DNA from: Verrucomicrobiales bacterium
GTDB lineage: Bacteria > Verrucomicrobiota > Verrucomicrobiia > Verrucomicrobiales > V1-33
Assembly (NCBI GenBank): GCA_023253575.1
Contig: JALRGB010000810.1
Span: 1-7,040 of the forward strand
Direction of reading: 5' to 3'
DNA length: 7,040 bases
Part shown: positions 1 through 6,023 of the stretch, one piece after another
Layout: each line of letters opens with the position of its first letter
Position numbering within the stretch: position 1 is the stretch's first letter
Translations under genes and position numbers: made by a program
The notes under the pieces: generated by a model
Databases searched by the model: none
Told to the model about the DNA's origin: nothing
The model's input: only the letters and a program-made list of their open reading frames with translations

Positions 1-181
1 ACCCGGCTACAGTGGCGGCGGAGCCGCCTGCGCTAGAGTGGGTTTTTTCGTTGTAGCCGTGGGTCGCTGACCCCGGTCGCGGCGCCGAACGTTTTTTTTA
101 GCAGGGGCAACGTGATCGCATTCGGAAAGTGCGTTCGTAACCGGCGTTTGAAGGGAGTGGCCTGCAGGCCATGGCTGTAGT
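1..181. repeat. Palindromic intergenic repeat region (REP-like)
   Basis: No coding frame is convincing here. GGCTACA (5-11) and TGTAGCC (52-58) form an inverted pair. Inside it lies a 6-bp hairpin, GGCGGC (14-19) / GCCGCC (23-28), with a T6 run at 43-48. A second hairpin, GGGTC (61-65) / GACCC (69-73), is followed by the palindrome GGCGCC (81-86) and a T8 run (92-99). A third imperfect stem is CGCATT (117-122) / AGTGCG (128-133). A perfect 14-bp palindrome, TGGCCTGCAGGCCA, lies at 158-171, followed by CTGTAG (175-180), the reverse complement of CTACAG at 8-13. From memory, hairpins flanked by CTACAG/CTGTAG resemble dispersed intergenic repeats of Verrucomicrobia; that is inference. The T runs face the plus strand, so part of the region could end a plus-strand transcript from left of the window, but the stem-to-T gaps (14 and 18 bases) are too long for a classical terminator. 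Confidence 0.55.
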
Positions 182-200
182 GTGTTCTGGTTTCCCTTTC

Positions 201-1244
201 TTAAAGTGCGGCGGGAGTGTCGCGGTTGCCTAATCTGAGCCCGGCGGCATGATGGCGGGCTAGCATTTTGATCTCCCCCAAACGCAACATGAGGTGGGAA
301 TCTCCGCCGAGCCGTTCATTGAGCTGGGATAACACGGCTCGTGCTTCGTCAAAATGGCCGACGGCGAGTTGAAAGTCAGCCCATTTCAGGGGTAATTGTT
401 GCGGATCTGGATGGAGGGCCTGCCATTCCGCAAAAACGCGGGTTCGCTCTTCAAGGGAGGCGTGCTCAGCGGCTTCTAAACGGGTCAGCAAAATTTGTCG
501 GTCTTGTTTTAGTTCAGGGGGAAGGAAGTCGGAAAGCCGCAGTACCATGGCGTGATCCTGACTTCGAGCGGCCGCATACACTGCGGTAATCTGAGGAAGT
601 GCTTCGATGTACAAACTCGCGCGCCGGCCGGCTTCGCCGCGTGGTCGCAGTGATTCGATGAGCGTCAGGAAGCCGCGGCGCAGCGTGTCGCTGACCCATT
701 CACTCATGCCCAGAACGTATAAATCATCTGCTCCCAGCGAGCCATCAGGTGCCACCGCCACAGTGAAAAGGCAAAAATTGAGCCGACCTTGAATGCCGAC
801 CGAGCGAAATAATAATCCGGGACGTCCTCCGAGAGTGTGAACCCTGAGAAAGCGAAAATGGTGACCCAAATAATCGGCGGCGAGACTGCGCTGCGACCAA
901 GAAGTGCGGGTCCCCTGTTCAAAAGCCGCTTCGATTTCCTTGAAACCGCTCAGCGATGGGGCTTGTACCGGACGAGTGATCGTGTCCAGCAGCCAGTCGG
1001 CTTTGAGGAAGCAGTCAAAGTCCGACGACTGGCCACTGGAAATAGTGCTTTCCAGCCGGGAAACGAGGTCTAGTAGCGGGCCTTTTTGATCTATAGCGCT
1101 TTGAATTTCACCTTGGGTAAGCACGCGGCGGGAGGTCGCCATGGAGGACTGGGGAGAAATGCCGTCGAGGCGAGCCTCGACGCCGCTAGCGGCGTGAACG
1201 AGACTGCAGAAAACGCAGAGAAGAAATAGAAAGCGAAGAATCAC
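201..1244 (-). CDS. Secreted protein of unknown function with TPR-like C-terminus
   Basis: This is a 347-residue protein that I cannot assign to a characterised family. It begins at a GTG codon. A stop lies seven codons upstream with no other start between, and the GTG gives a clean Sec signal peptide (hydrophobic core about residues 4-16, likely cleavage after V-H-A at 18). The middle part (about 75-200) looks like a folded alpha/beta domain. It ends in a 'G-x-L-N-F ... DDLYV ... SEWVSDTLRR' stretch near 153-190, which resembles a motif I recall from PVC-group secreted proteins. Residues about 245-335 are helical with TPR-like spacing ('ADFQLAVGHFDEARAVL'), suggesting protein-protein contacts. 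The product probably works in the periplasm or outside the cell. A promoter lies just upstream, so it is likely transcribed alone. No Shine-Dalgarno is visible. Codons just after the signal peptide contain a double palindrome (1163-1195). Confidence 0.8.
   Translation of the reverse strand: MILRFLFLLCVFCSLVHAASGVEARLDGISPQSSMATSRRVLTQGEIQSAIDQKGPLLDLVSRLESTISSGQSSDFDCFLKADWLLDTITRPVQAPSLSGFKEIEAAFEQGTRTSWSQRSLAADYLGHHFRFLRVHTLGGRPGLLFRSVGIQGRLNFCLFTVAVAPDGSLGADDLYVLGMSEWVSDTLRRGFLTLIESLRPRGEAGRRASLYIEALPQITAVYAAARSQDHAMVLRLSDFLPPELKQDRQILLTRLEAAEHASLEERTRVFAEWQALHPDPQQLPLKWADFQLAVGHFDEARAVLSQLNERLGGDSHLMLRLGEIKMLARHHAAGLRLGNRDTPAAL
1163..1195. repeat. Two overlapping perfect palindromes inside the 5' coding sequence
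   Basis: CGTCGAGGC (1163-1171) and GCCTCGACG (1174-1182) form a perfect 9-bp inverted repeat separated by only two bases. Its last three bases begin a second, 16-bp perfect palindrome, ACGCCGCTAGCGGCGT (1180-1195). Both lie in the secreted-protein gene at codons about 17-27, where the signal peptide meets the mature protein. Possible readings are an intergenic repeat captured by the gene, an RNA structure affecting early translation, or a protein-binding site. Confidence 0.7.
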
Positions 1245-1279
1245 AGTAGGATGAGGGAAGAGAGCTCAATAATATGGAA

Positions 1280-1309
1280 ATTATAGCACAGAAAGATTTC
1301 TCTTCGCAA
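1280..1309 (-). promoter_or_regulatory. Sigma-70-type promoter for the secreted TPR-like gene
   Basis: Read on the minus strand, TTGCGA (1309-1304, four of six matches to TTGACA) is followed after 18 bases by a perfect TATAAT (1285-1280). The flanks are AT-rich against a GC-rich background. A start about seven bases downstream would give a leader of roughly 29 bases before the GTG at 1244. The site lies between two same-strand genes, so it argues that the downstream gene is not simply read through from the DUF6807 gene. Confidence 0.6.
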
Positions 1310-1449
1310 TATTAAATCACATCCGCAGTGTTTTTATCGAAAATGAAAGGCTTTTTCTCTACTCTCTTGGATCTGATCCCAATGACGACGTGGAAGATCG
1401 AACAGGGGGCGCGCGGTCCGGTGAAGGATTCGGTGCCGGGGTGGCTTTT

Positions 1450-2469
1450 TTATTTTGCGGTAGAAGGCAAGGCGGCCCAAGTGGTCCACGCGGCGTTGAT
1501 TTGGGTGGGTGTCAGTGTGCCTTTATACAGTAAAAATCCGTATTTCCATGTCTGCGCCGAACCGGCTGGAAGGGTAAATTTGCCGGCGCCTTGAGGGTTT
1601 TTTTTCGAGAAGTCATGAAGTCCAAAAGGATTGGCCGCGACGAGGCCGTAGTCTCGGGCGTGCCAAGTGGTGGGATGGCGGAGGTTTGAGGGATGGTCGA
1701 AGAAGGCGATACCCATGATCTCTTTATTGATTGGGGCTTGGTAGTCGACCCAAGCGGCTTTGGCTCCCCAAAGGGCGCTTCCGGTGAGGCCCTCACTATT
1801 TCGTGATGTTCCGGCGGCGAGAGGGTTCTTGCGTTCGACGTTCCATTCGGGGCGCGTCCGGATGGCCATGGTTCCTTCTTTGGTATCGCCGAAAACGACC
1901 TCTCCATGGGTCGCTTTGACGGTGATTTCGTAGTGGATGAAGTGGGCGACCGGACCATCGATCTCAGTGGGGACGGCGCTGCAGCGGATGATCGTTGTGT
2001 CGGAGCATATGATGCGGCCATCGGGTGCTTGCCATTCGTTAGCCAGCTCGACCACGGCGCGGCCGGCGTCGTCTAGGGTCGTGCGAGGCTGGCCCGAAGT
2101 GATGACCTTTCCTGCGTCCGGCGCCTCCTTCCAGAAATCGATTCCATTCACATCTCCATGAGTAAACCACAGGGACTTATGGTGGGGATGGTCATGATCA
2201 TCACCGGGGGTGTCCGTTTTCATGGGCCAGTCGCGGGTGAGTGGGATGCCACCGGGGCCGTGGATCGGCCAGAGAACTGGTTTGGCGAATGTGTTGTATC
2301 GAATTTCGGTTAGGACTGCGCCATCGATGAGGACGGCGACTTTTTTGGATGCCTCATCGTGAGTTATGCTCATGGAGGGTGGTGGCGTGCCGGTGGCTGA
2401 TGACAGTGGGGGGAGGAACAGGCTGCTGGCGAGCATGAGGGTGATGCGCAGAAGATGAAAGCAGGACAT
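1450..2469 (-). CDS. Secreted DUF6807 ('PmoA family') protein
   Basis: This is a 339-residue protein of the family often labelled 'PmoA family' or 'methane oxygenase PmoA' (now DUF6807), common in Verrucomicrobia, Planctomycetes and Bacteroidetes. It is not the membrane methane monooxygenase subunit: it is a soluble, beta-rich exported protein, and its family's function is not established. Family signatures are the His-rich motif 'DHDHPHHKSLWFTHGDVNG' at about 91-109 and 'FDHPSNLRHPTTWHARDYGL' at about 257-276, followed by 'NPFG'. The clustered histidines suggest a metal or ligand site (inference). I chose the ATG at 2469 because a Sec signal peptide starts there (hydrophobic core about 6-21, cleavage near S-S-A 25). 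The open frame continues upstream to an ATG at 2634, but those 55 extra residues resemble no domain and would bury the signal peptide. There is no clear ribosome binding site. It diverges from the Dabb gene. Neighbours give no pathway. Confidence 0.87.
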   Translation of the reverse strand: MSCFHLLRITLMLASSLFLPPLSSATGTPPPSMSITHDEASKKVAVLIDGAVLTEIRYNTFAKPVLWPIHGPGGIPLTRDWPMKTDTPGDDHDHPHHKSLWFTHGDVNGIDFWKEAPDAGKVITSGQPRTTLDDAGRAVVELANEWQAPDGRIICSDTTIIRCSAVPTEIDGPVAHFIHYEITVKATHGEVVFGDTKEGTMAIRTRPEWNVERKNPLAAGTSRNSEGLTGSALWGAKAAWVDYQAPINKEIMGIAFFDHPSNLRHPTTWHARDYGLVAANPFGLHDFSKKNPQGAGKFTLPAGSAQTWKYGFLLYKGTLTPTQINAAWTTWAALPSTAK

Positions 2470-2853
2470 ACGGAATGATAGTGTCGAAAAATACGGGTGG
2501 CGGCAAGCGTGGGCTTGACTGTAGTCTCGGTGCGGGTCCGCGGGCTTATGGTTGGAGCACCCGTTTTTCTGCGGAGCCTTAAAGACTCTTTTGAGATCGA
2601 GGTCCGGCTGGGGCCGGGGCAAGCTTTTGAGCATTTTTGGACCTATGGTACGGCCAGTTAGGGGCCGGAATCATTGGGACCAAAGCTGAAGGGTATGATT
2701 TTTTGAGCGCAGGAAGCGGCCGCCTCGTGTTTTTGTTCAAAGCGGGCGATCTGGATTTTGTGATGAAGCTTCCTCGGAGGCGGCGGCGGGCCCTGTTGTC
2801 GAGGGTCAAATCAGCAGTGACAAACCGGGTTGGCCGGTTGACGGTAGTTGACC
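2470..2853. other. Divergent intergenic region
   Basis: These 384 bases separate the divergent DUF6807 and Dabb genes and should contain both promoters, but I find no promoter pair on either strand good enough to mark. A minus-strand open frame runs through 2470-2634 in frame with the DUF6807 gene but does not look coding. Structure seen: a 5-bp hairpin, CCGGC (2604-2608) / GCCGG (2613-2617); an 8-base direct repeat CTTTTGAG (2588-2595 and 2624-2631); and the elements just before the Dabb start annotated separately. Confidence 0.5.
2823..2852 (+). promoter_or_regulatory. Hairpin and 10-bp-phased repeat upstream of the Dabb start
   Basis: AACCGG (2823-2828) and CCGGTT (2834-2839) form a 6-bp inverted repeat with a five-base loop. 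GTTGAC then occurs at 2837-2842 and again at 2847-2852, exactly 10 bases apart, ending just before the ATG at 2854. The arrangement could be an operator or a leader hairpin over the ribosome entry site. It is short enough to be chance. Confidence 0.25.
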
Positions 2854-3225
2854 ATGAAGAGGCTTTTCTTTTCCACCCTGACTGCTTTCGTTTTTGCTAT
2901 GTCCACTGTTTCTGCCGCTCCTGTACTCCGCCACGTTGTTTGTTTCAAATTCAAGGACGGGGCGGACGCCGCGCATATTAAAAAAGTGGAGACCGCTTTT
3001 TTGGCGCTCAAAACCAGCATCCCAGAAATCGCCGCCTTGGAGTGGGGAACAGACAATAGTCCGGAGAAACTGGCCGACGGCTTTACGCATTGCTTCATCG
3101 TCACCTTCAAGTCCGAAGCCGATCGCGCCGTTTATCTTCCACATCCCGAGCACCAAAAGTTCGTGGAAATCCTCAAACCGATTCTGGAAAAACCTTTCGT
3201 GATAGATTTCTGGACGAAGGAGTAA
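2854..3225 (+). CDS. Secreted Dabb (stress-responsive alpha/beta barrel) domain protein
   Basis: This is a 123-residue protein with a Sec signal peptide (MKR, hydrophobic core about 4-18, likely cleavage after V-S-A at 21) followed by one complete Dabb domain. Dabb proteins are ferredoxin-like alpha/beta barrels that usually dimerise; members range from plant stress proteins to small enzymes, so the fold alone gives no reaction. Typical features are 'LRHVVCFKFKDG' (25-36), 'EIAALEWGTDNSPEKLADGFTH' split by a short loop, 'FIVTFKSEADRAVYLPHPEHQKFV' split likewise, and the closing 'VIDFW'. The ATG at 2854 is preferred over the in-frame TTG at 2848, because it puts MKR directly before the hydrophobic core. 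The Shine-Dalgarno is weak at best. The next gene starts 19 bases after the stop, so the two are probably one transcript. Export is notable since most Dabb proteins are cytoplasmic. Confidence 0.88.
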   Translation: MKRLFFSTLTAFVFAMSTVSAAPVLRHVVCFKFKDGADAAHIKKVETAFLALKTSIPEIAALEWGTDNSPEKLADGFTHCFIVTFKSEADRAVYLPHPEHQKFVEILKPILEKPFVIDFWTKE

Positions 3226-3244
3226 TCACCCGCGCCACGACCTG

Positions 3245-3784
3245 ATGTCCATTACTACCAAACGAGGCGATGACGGCGAGACCGATTTGATGTTCGCCCG
3301 CCGCGTGCCGAAAACGCATCCCTCGGTGGCCTCCTATGGTGAGGTCGACGAGTTGAATGCGGCGCTCGGACTGGCCCGCGTGTTTAGTACTCGCGACCGG
3401 ATCACGTCCGCGCTTGCGGCGCGCCAAGCGGAGCTCATCGGCTTGATGGGCGAGCTTGCGACAGCCCCGGAAGACAGGGAGCGGTACGTGGCGGCTGGTT
3501 ACGCTCGGCTTACGGCCGAAATGGTTGAGGCACTGACCGCGGAAAGCGCCGCCTTGGAAACCGAGCTCAATACGCGGTTTAAGGGGTGGGCTACTCCGGG
3601 GGCAGAGACGACTCCGTGTGGGGCTGCACTCGATCTCGCTCGGACCGTGTGTCGCCGTGCCGAGCGCGCTGTCCTGCAGGCCGGGGAGCCGAATGCGGTG
3701 CTGGTTCGCCACCTCAATCGTCTGTCCGATTTCCTGTGGCTTCTGGCGCGAGCGGAAGCGATGGCTTCCCGCCCCGCGTCTTAG
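3245..3784 (+). CDS. PduO-type ATP:cob(I)alamin adenosyltransferase
   Basis: The enzyme transfers the adenosyl group of ATP to Co(I) corrinoids, making coenzyme B12 in the cytoplasm. The 179 residues match the usual length of a one-domain PduO/MMAB-type protein, which acts as a trimer of helical bundles with ATP bound between subunits. Visible motifs are the N-terminal ATP loop 'TKRGDDGETDL' (5-15), 'YGEVDELNAALG' (31-42, with Asp35), 'LARTVCRRAER' (131-141, with Arg133 and Arg137) and 'HLNRLSDFLWLLAR' near the C-terminus. Asp35 and Arg133 line up with the Asp35-Arg128 intersubunit pair of the Lactobacillus reuteri enzyme. The residue equivalent to its Phe112 appears to be Trp115 here, in 'GWATPG' instead of the usual 'FxxPGG'. 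It lies 19 bases behind the Dabb gene and converges with the GHL10 gene. No other B12 gene is present and no B12 riboswitch is evident upstream. I leave the symbol empty because cobO, pduO, mmaB and yvqK are all used. Confidence 0.92.
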   Translation: MSITTKRGDDGETDLMFARRVPKTHPSVASYGEVDELNAALGLARVFSTRDRITSALAARQAELIGLMGELATAPEDRERYVAAGYARLTAEMVEALTAESAALETELNTRFKGWATPGAETTPCGAALDLARTVCRRAERAVLQAGEPNAVLVRHLNRLSDFLWLLARAEAMASRPAS

Positions 3785-3790
3785 AGCGTG

Positions 3791-3806
3791 GAGGGAGTCG
3801 TCCTTT
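3791..3806. terminator. Possible weak hairpin between convergent stops
   Basis: GAGGGA (3791-3796) can pair with TCCTTT (3801-3806) around a GTCG loop, including two G-U pairs on the plus-strand RNA. It fills most of the 22 bases between the adenosyltransferase stop and the GHL10 stop. The T run is short and is itself used in the stem, so this is a marginal call. Confidence 0.2.
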
Positions 3807-5330
3807 TCAGGCAATCTCTACCATCAGCGCCTCGCTTTCGAGGCCGCTAGCGGACAGGGTGCGCAGAGCGAGACGCCGGGCGTTGTCGGGGACGCGTGAT
3901 TCGATTGTTGCCATGGGACTGTCCATGTCGGGAGGCAAAAGTGCGGCCAGCTGCCATTCGCGTTCGTCCCATGTTTGTACGGCGATCCACCGGGTGTCGG
4001 CGGCCGGGATGATGCGAAGGATTCCGCCTTCGCAGATGGCGCGTGGTGGTTCGGGGATGGCGGCGCCCAGCCACGGACTGGCGGGGACGGCCGCTCGGCT
4101 CGCATAGGGACCGGTCAGCAGTGCCTCCTGAATGCCTCCGCGGTTTTGGCGGAGTCCCTTGAGGGCCCAATGGCATGCTCCCGCGCGTCCTCGCGGCGCG
4201 GATTCACGGGTCAGCGCGAGTTGATTGATGATTTCCCGGGCCGGACGCTGAGGGCCAATGCGGTCAATGGCCATGCCGGGCCAGAGGTGGCGGCCGCTGC
4301 GATTTTGCTGATGCCACCATGGCAGTAGGGTGGCGAAGCTTTGGTCTGGGGGATTGATGGACCAGTAGAGTTGCGGCGACAGGTAATCGCACCATCCGCT
4401 GGCCAGCCAAGTGCGGGCGTCGGCTCCTAGGTGTTCATAGCTGTCAAGTTTCCCTTTGATAGAGGTGGGCACGCCCGGACGCCAGATGCCAAACGGGCTG
4501 ATGCCGACCTTGGCTGACGGGCGGATCCGTTTCACGGCGGCGTACATGTCCGAGACAAATGCGTTCACATTCGATCGTCGCCACGCGGCCCGGTCGCGGC
4601 CGCGGCCGTAGCGCGCGTAGGTGGCGCCGTCGGGAAAAGGACTGGCCCCCATGCCTGAGGTTCCCTTCGGAGGGTAAGGGTAAAAATAATCATCGATGTG
4701 AATGCCATCGACCGCATAGCGTTGAGCGACATCGGCGATGACGCGGATGGTATGCTGGCGCACGCCAGGTTCGCCGGGGTCGAACCACAGTCCGCCACCG
4801 TATGATCGCGTCCATTCCGGATGGCGGGTGGCCAGATGGGTGCCGGCGGGACCGTGTGATTTGCTGGCCCGCGCGCGAAATGGATTGAACCAAGCGTGCA
4901 GCTCGAGGCCGCGTCGATGGGCCTCGGTCACGGCAAATTTAAGCGGATCATATCCCGGCGAGCGGCCAGTGGCTCCGCTGATAAATCCGCTCCAAGGCTC
5001 GAGCGAGGATGGGTAGACAGCATCTCCTGACGGCCGCACTTGAAAAATCAACGCGTTCAAGTGAAGCCGGGCTGCCGCGTCAAGCTGGGCGACCAGTTGT
5101 GCCTGCTGGTCTGCAGGGGACAACCCCGGACTGGCGGGCCAGTCGAGATTAAAGACAGTGGCCATCCACGCCGCGCGAAATTCACGTGGAAGCGAACCGG
5201 GGCGAGGGGCGGCTTCGGCTAGCGGGCTCAGCAGGGTGCCGGCCGCTGTCGCGGCGGTGGTGCGGAACCAGCGGCGGCGGGAAATGGAAACGGAGGCAGC
5301 GGATGACATCACAGGTGTAAGCGTCGCCAT
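3807..5330 (-). CDS. Tat-exported glycosyl hydrolase-like family 10 (GHL10/DUF187) protein
   Basis: This 507-residue protein has a Tat signal: 'SRRRWFR' with the twin arginine near 18-19, a hydrophobic Ala/Thr/Leu stretch, and A-E-A cleavage near 40. The TIM-barrel GHL10 domain runs from about 49 to 410. Its motifs are 'REFRAAWMATVFNLDWP' (49-65), 'QVRPSGDAVYPSSLEPWSG' (97-115), 'LHAWFNPFRA' (144-153), 'DGIHIDDYFYPYP' (208-220), 'KVGISPFGIWR' (274-284) and 'CDYLSPQLYW' (314-323). The acidic residues of the DGIHIDDY segment are candidate catalytic groups. The last 90 or so residues look like a beta-rich accessory domain. Relatives include Bacillus YngK and E. coli YddW/DigH, which acts on denuded peptidoglycan glycans; a similar substrate here is inference. 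The ATG at 5330 is chosen. An in-frame GTG at 5351 would bring the gene within 5 bases of the SOUL stop, and an ATG at 5309 also keeps the Tat motif. It is the last gene of the minus-strand cluster. Confidence 0.88.
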   Translation of the reverse strand: MATLTPVMSSAASVSISRRRWFRTTAATAAGTLLSPLAEAAPRPGSLPREFRAAWMATVFNLDWPASPGLSPADQQAQLVAQLDAAARLHLNALIFQVRPSGDAVYPSSLEPWSGFISGATGRSPGYDPLKFAVTEAHRRGLELHAWFNPFRARASKSHGPAGTHLATRHPEWTRSYGGGLWFDPGEPGVRQHTIRVIADVAQRYAVDGIHIDDYFYPYPPKGTSGMGASPFPDGATYARYGRGRDRAAWRRSNVNAFVSDMYAAVKRIRPSAKVGISPFGIWRPGVPTSIKGKLDSYEHLGADARTWLASGWCDYLSPQLYWSINPPDQSFATLLPWWHQQNRSGRHLWPGMAIDRIGPQRPAREIINQLALTRESAPRGRAGACHWALKGLRQNRGGIQEALLTGPYASRAAVPASPWLGAAIPEPPRAICEGGILRIIPAADTRWIAVQTWDEREWQLAALLPPDMDSPMATIESRVPDNARRLALRTLSASGLESEALMVEIA

Positions 5331-5356
5331 CCCTGCGTTTCTGTCCACCACGGTGG

Positions 5357-5977
5357 TTATTTCTTCACGGGGACCAGCACTTCATTGCGCCGCAGCGGTC
5401 CGGGTGTCCACGGTGGATCGTAGTAGGCCGTAAATGGCTCGCCCGCGGCCGTCAGTTTTTCCTGCTCCATCCATGCCCGCAACTCGGCCAGCTTTTCTTT
5501 TTCCAGCGCCGGGTTGGAGCTGCCAGAGAATCGAACGACCGCCACCCGCTGCGCCGGCATCGTCTCCAAAATGACATCCTCCGCCTTCGGCGCCGGCGCT
5601 CCAGCCGCGGCTACCTCGGTGGGAACCACAAAATTCATCTTTTCACCAGTGCCCGCTCCGCCGGCTTGACCGGATCCAGGAGTCATGAAAACCGGCGTGG
5701 TCATGGCGACTTTTTGCGAAGCCGCATTCTCGCCGTCAATATACCGGAAAAGCTTCATGAATCGCCCGTCGCGTTCTTTCGAGGCCGGATCCATCGCCGT
5801 CGATACCACCTTGAGCTCAGGATAATCTCGGACCTCAAACGTATCTTTCGACGAAAGAACTGAGTAGGCCGCTGTTTCATATCCTGCTCGAGACGTTGTA
5901 CAGGCAGCAACAACAAACGCGATCCCGAGGACCGCGCCGACAGACAGGGCAAGGCGCATTTTCATCGATGCAGTCAT
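5357..5977 (-). CDS. SOUL-family heme-binding lipoprotein
   Basis: This is a 206-residue SOUL/HBP-family protein. Eukaryotic members bind heme or tetrapyrroles; the role of bacterial ones is largely unknown. Residues 1-26 form a lipoprotein signal ending in V-A-A-C, so Cys26 should be lipidated. Thr at +2 contains no inner-membrane retention signal, which fits the outer membrane. Family features, in order, are 'FEVRDYPELKVVSTAM', 'FMKLFRYIDGENAASQKVAMTTPVFM', 'MNFVVP', 'PAQRVAVVRFSG', 'ELRAWMEQEKL' and the closing 'YYDPPWTPGPLRRNEVLVPV'. A Gly/Ala-rich insertion follows the 'TTPVFM' motif. The open frame extends upstream to a TTG at 6049, but that would overlap the preceding gene and bury the lipoprotein signal. 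I therefore prefer the ATG at 5977; ATGs at 5965 and 5959 are alternatives. It lies 46 bases after the previous stop and just before the GHL10 gene, so it is probably the middle of the operon. Confidence 0.9.
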   Translation of the reverse strand: MTASMKMRLALSVGAVLGIAFVVAACTTSRAGYETAAYSVLSSKDTFEVRDYPELKVVSTAMDPASKERDGRFMKLFRYIDGENAASQKVAMTTPVFMTPGSGQAGGAGTGEKMNFVVPTEVAAAGAPAPKAEDVILETMPAQRVAVVRFSGSSNPALEKEKLAELRAWMEQEKLTAAGEPFTAYYDPPWTPGPLRRNEVLVPVKK

Positions 5978-6023
5978 AACGATCGCGAGCGGCTTCTGGA
6001 TACCATGGATGTGAGAAGAAAGT

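Noticed and set aside
14..99. Classical rho-independent terminators at the left edge
   Set aside because: The stems are only 5-6 bp and the T runs start 14-18 bases after them; a repeat element explains the layout better.
1375..1385. Hairpin at GGATC/GATCC as terminator of the DUF6807 gene
   Set aside because: The loop would be too small, the longer pairing is imperfect, and no T run follows on the minus strand.
1512..2021. 169-codon minus-strand frame inside the DUF6807 gene
   Set aside because: It is a shadow frame of a gene with strong family motifs; its Ser/Pro/Arg-rich translation has no domain.
2470..2634. N-terminal extension of the DUF6807 protein from ATG 2634
   Set aside because: The 55 residues show no domain character and would precede a clear Sec signal peptide, which normally sits at the N-terminus.
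2641..2853. B12 riboswitch upstream of the Dabb-adenosyltransferase pair
   Set aside because: I see no B12-box-like conserved core or long structured leader in this stretch.
2637..2981. Plus-strand open frame overlapping the Dabb start
   Set aside because: Its end lies within the Dabb coding sequence in another frame, and the translation is Arg/Cys-rich with no family features.
3586..4107. 173-codon plus-strand frame across the convergent gene ends
   Set aside because: It overlaps the 3' ends of two well-supported genes and is low-complexity Arg/Ser/Gly.
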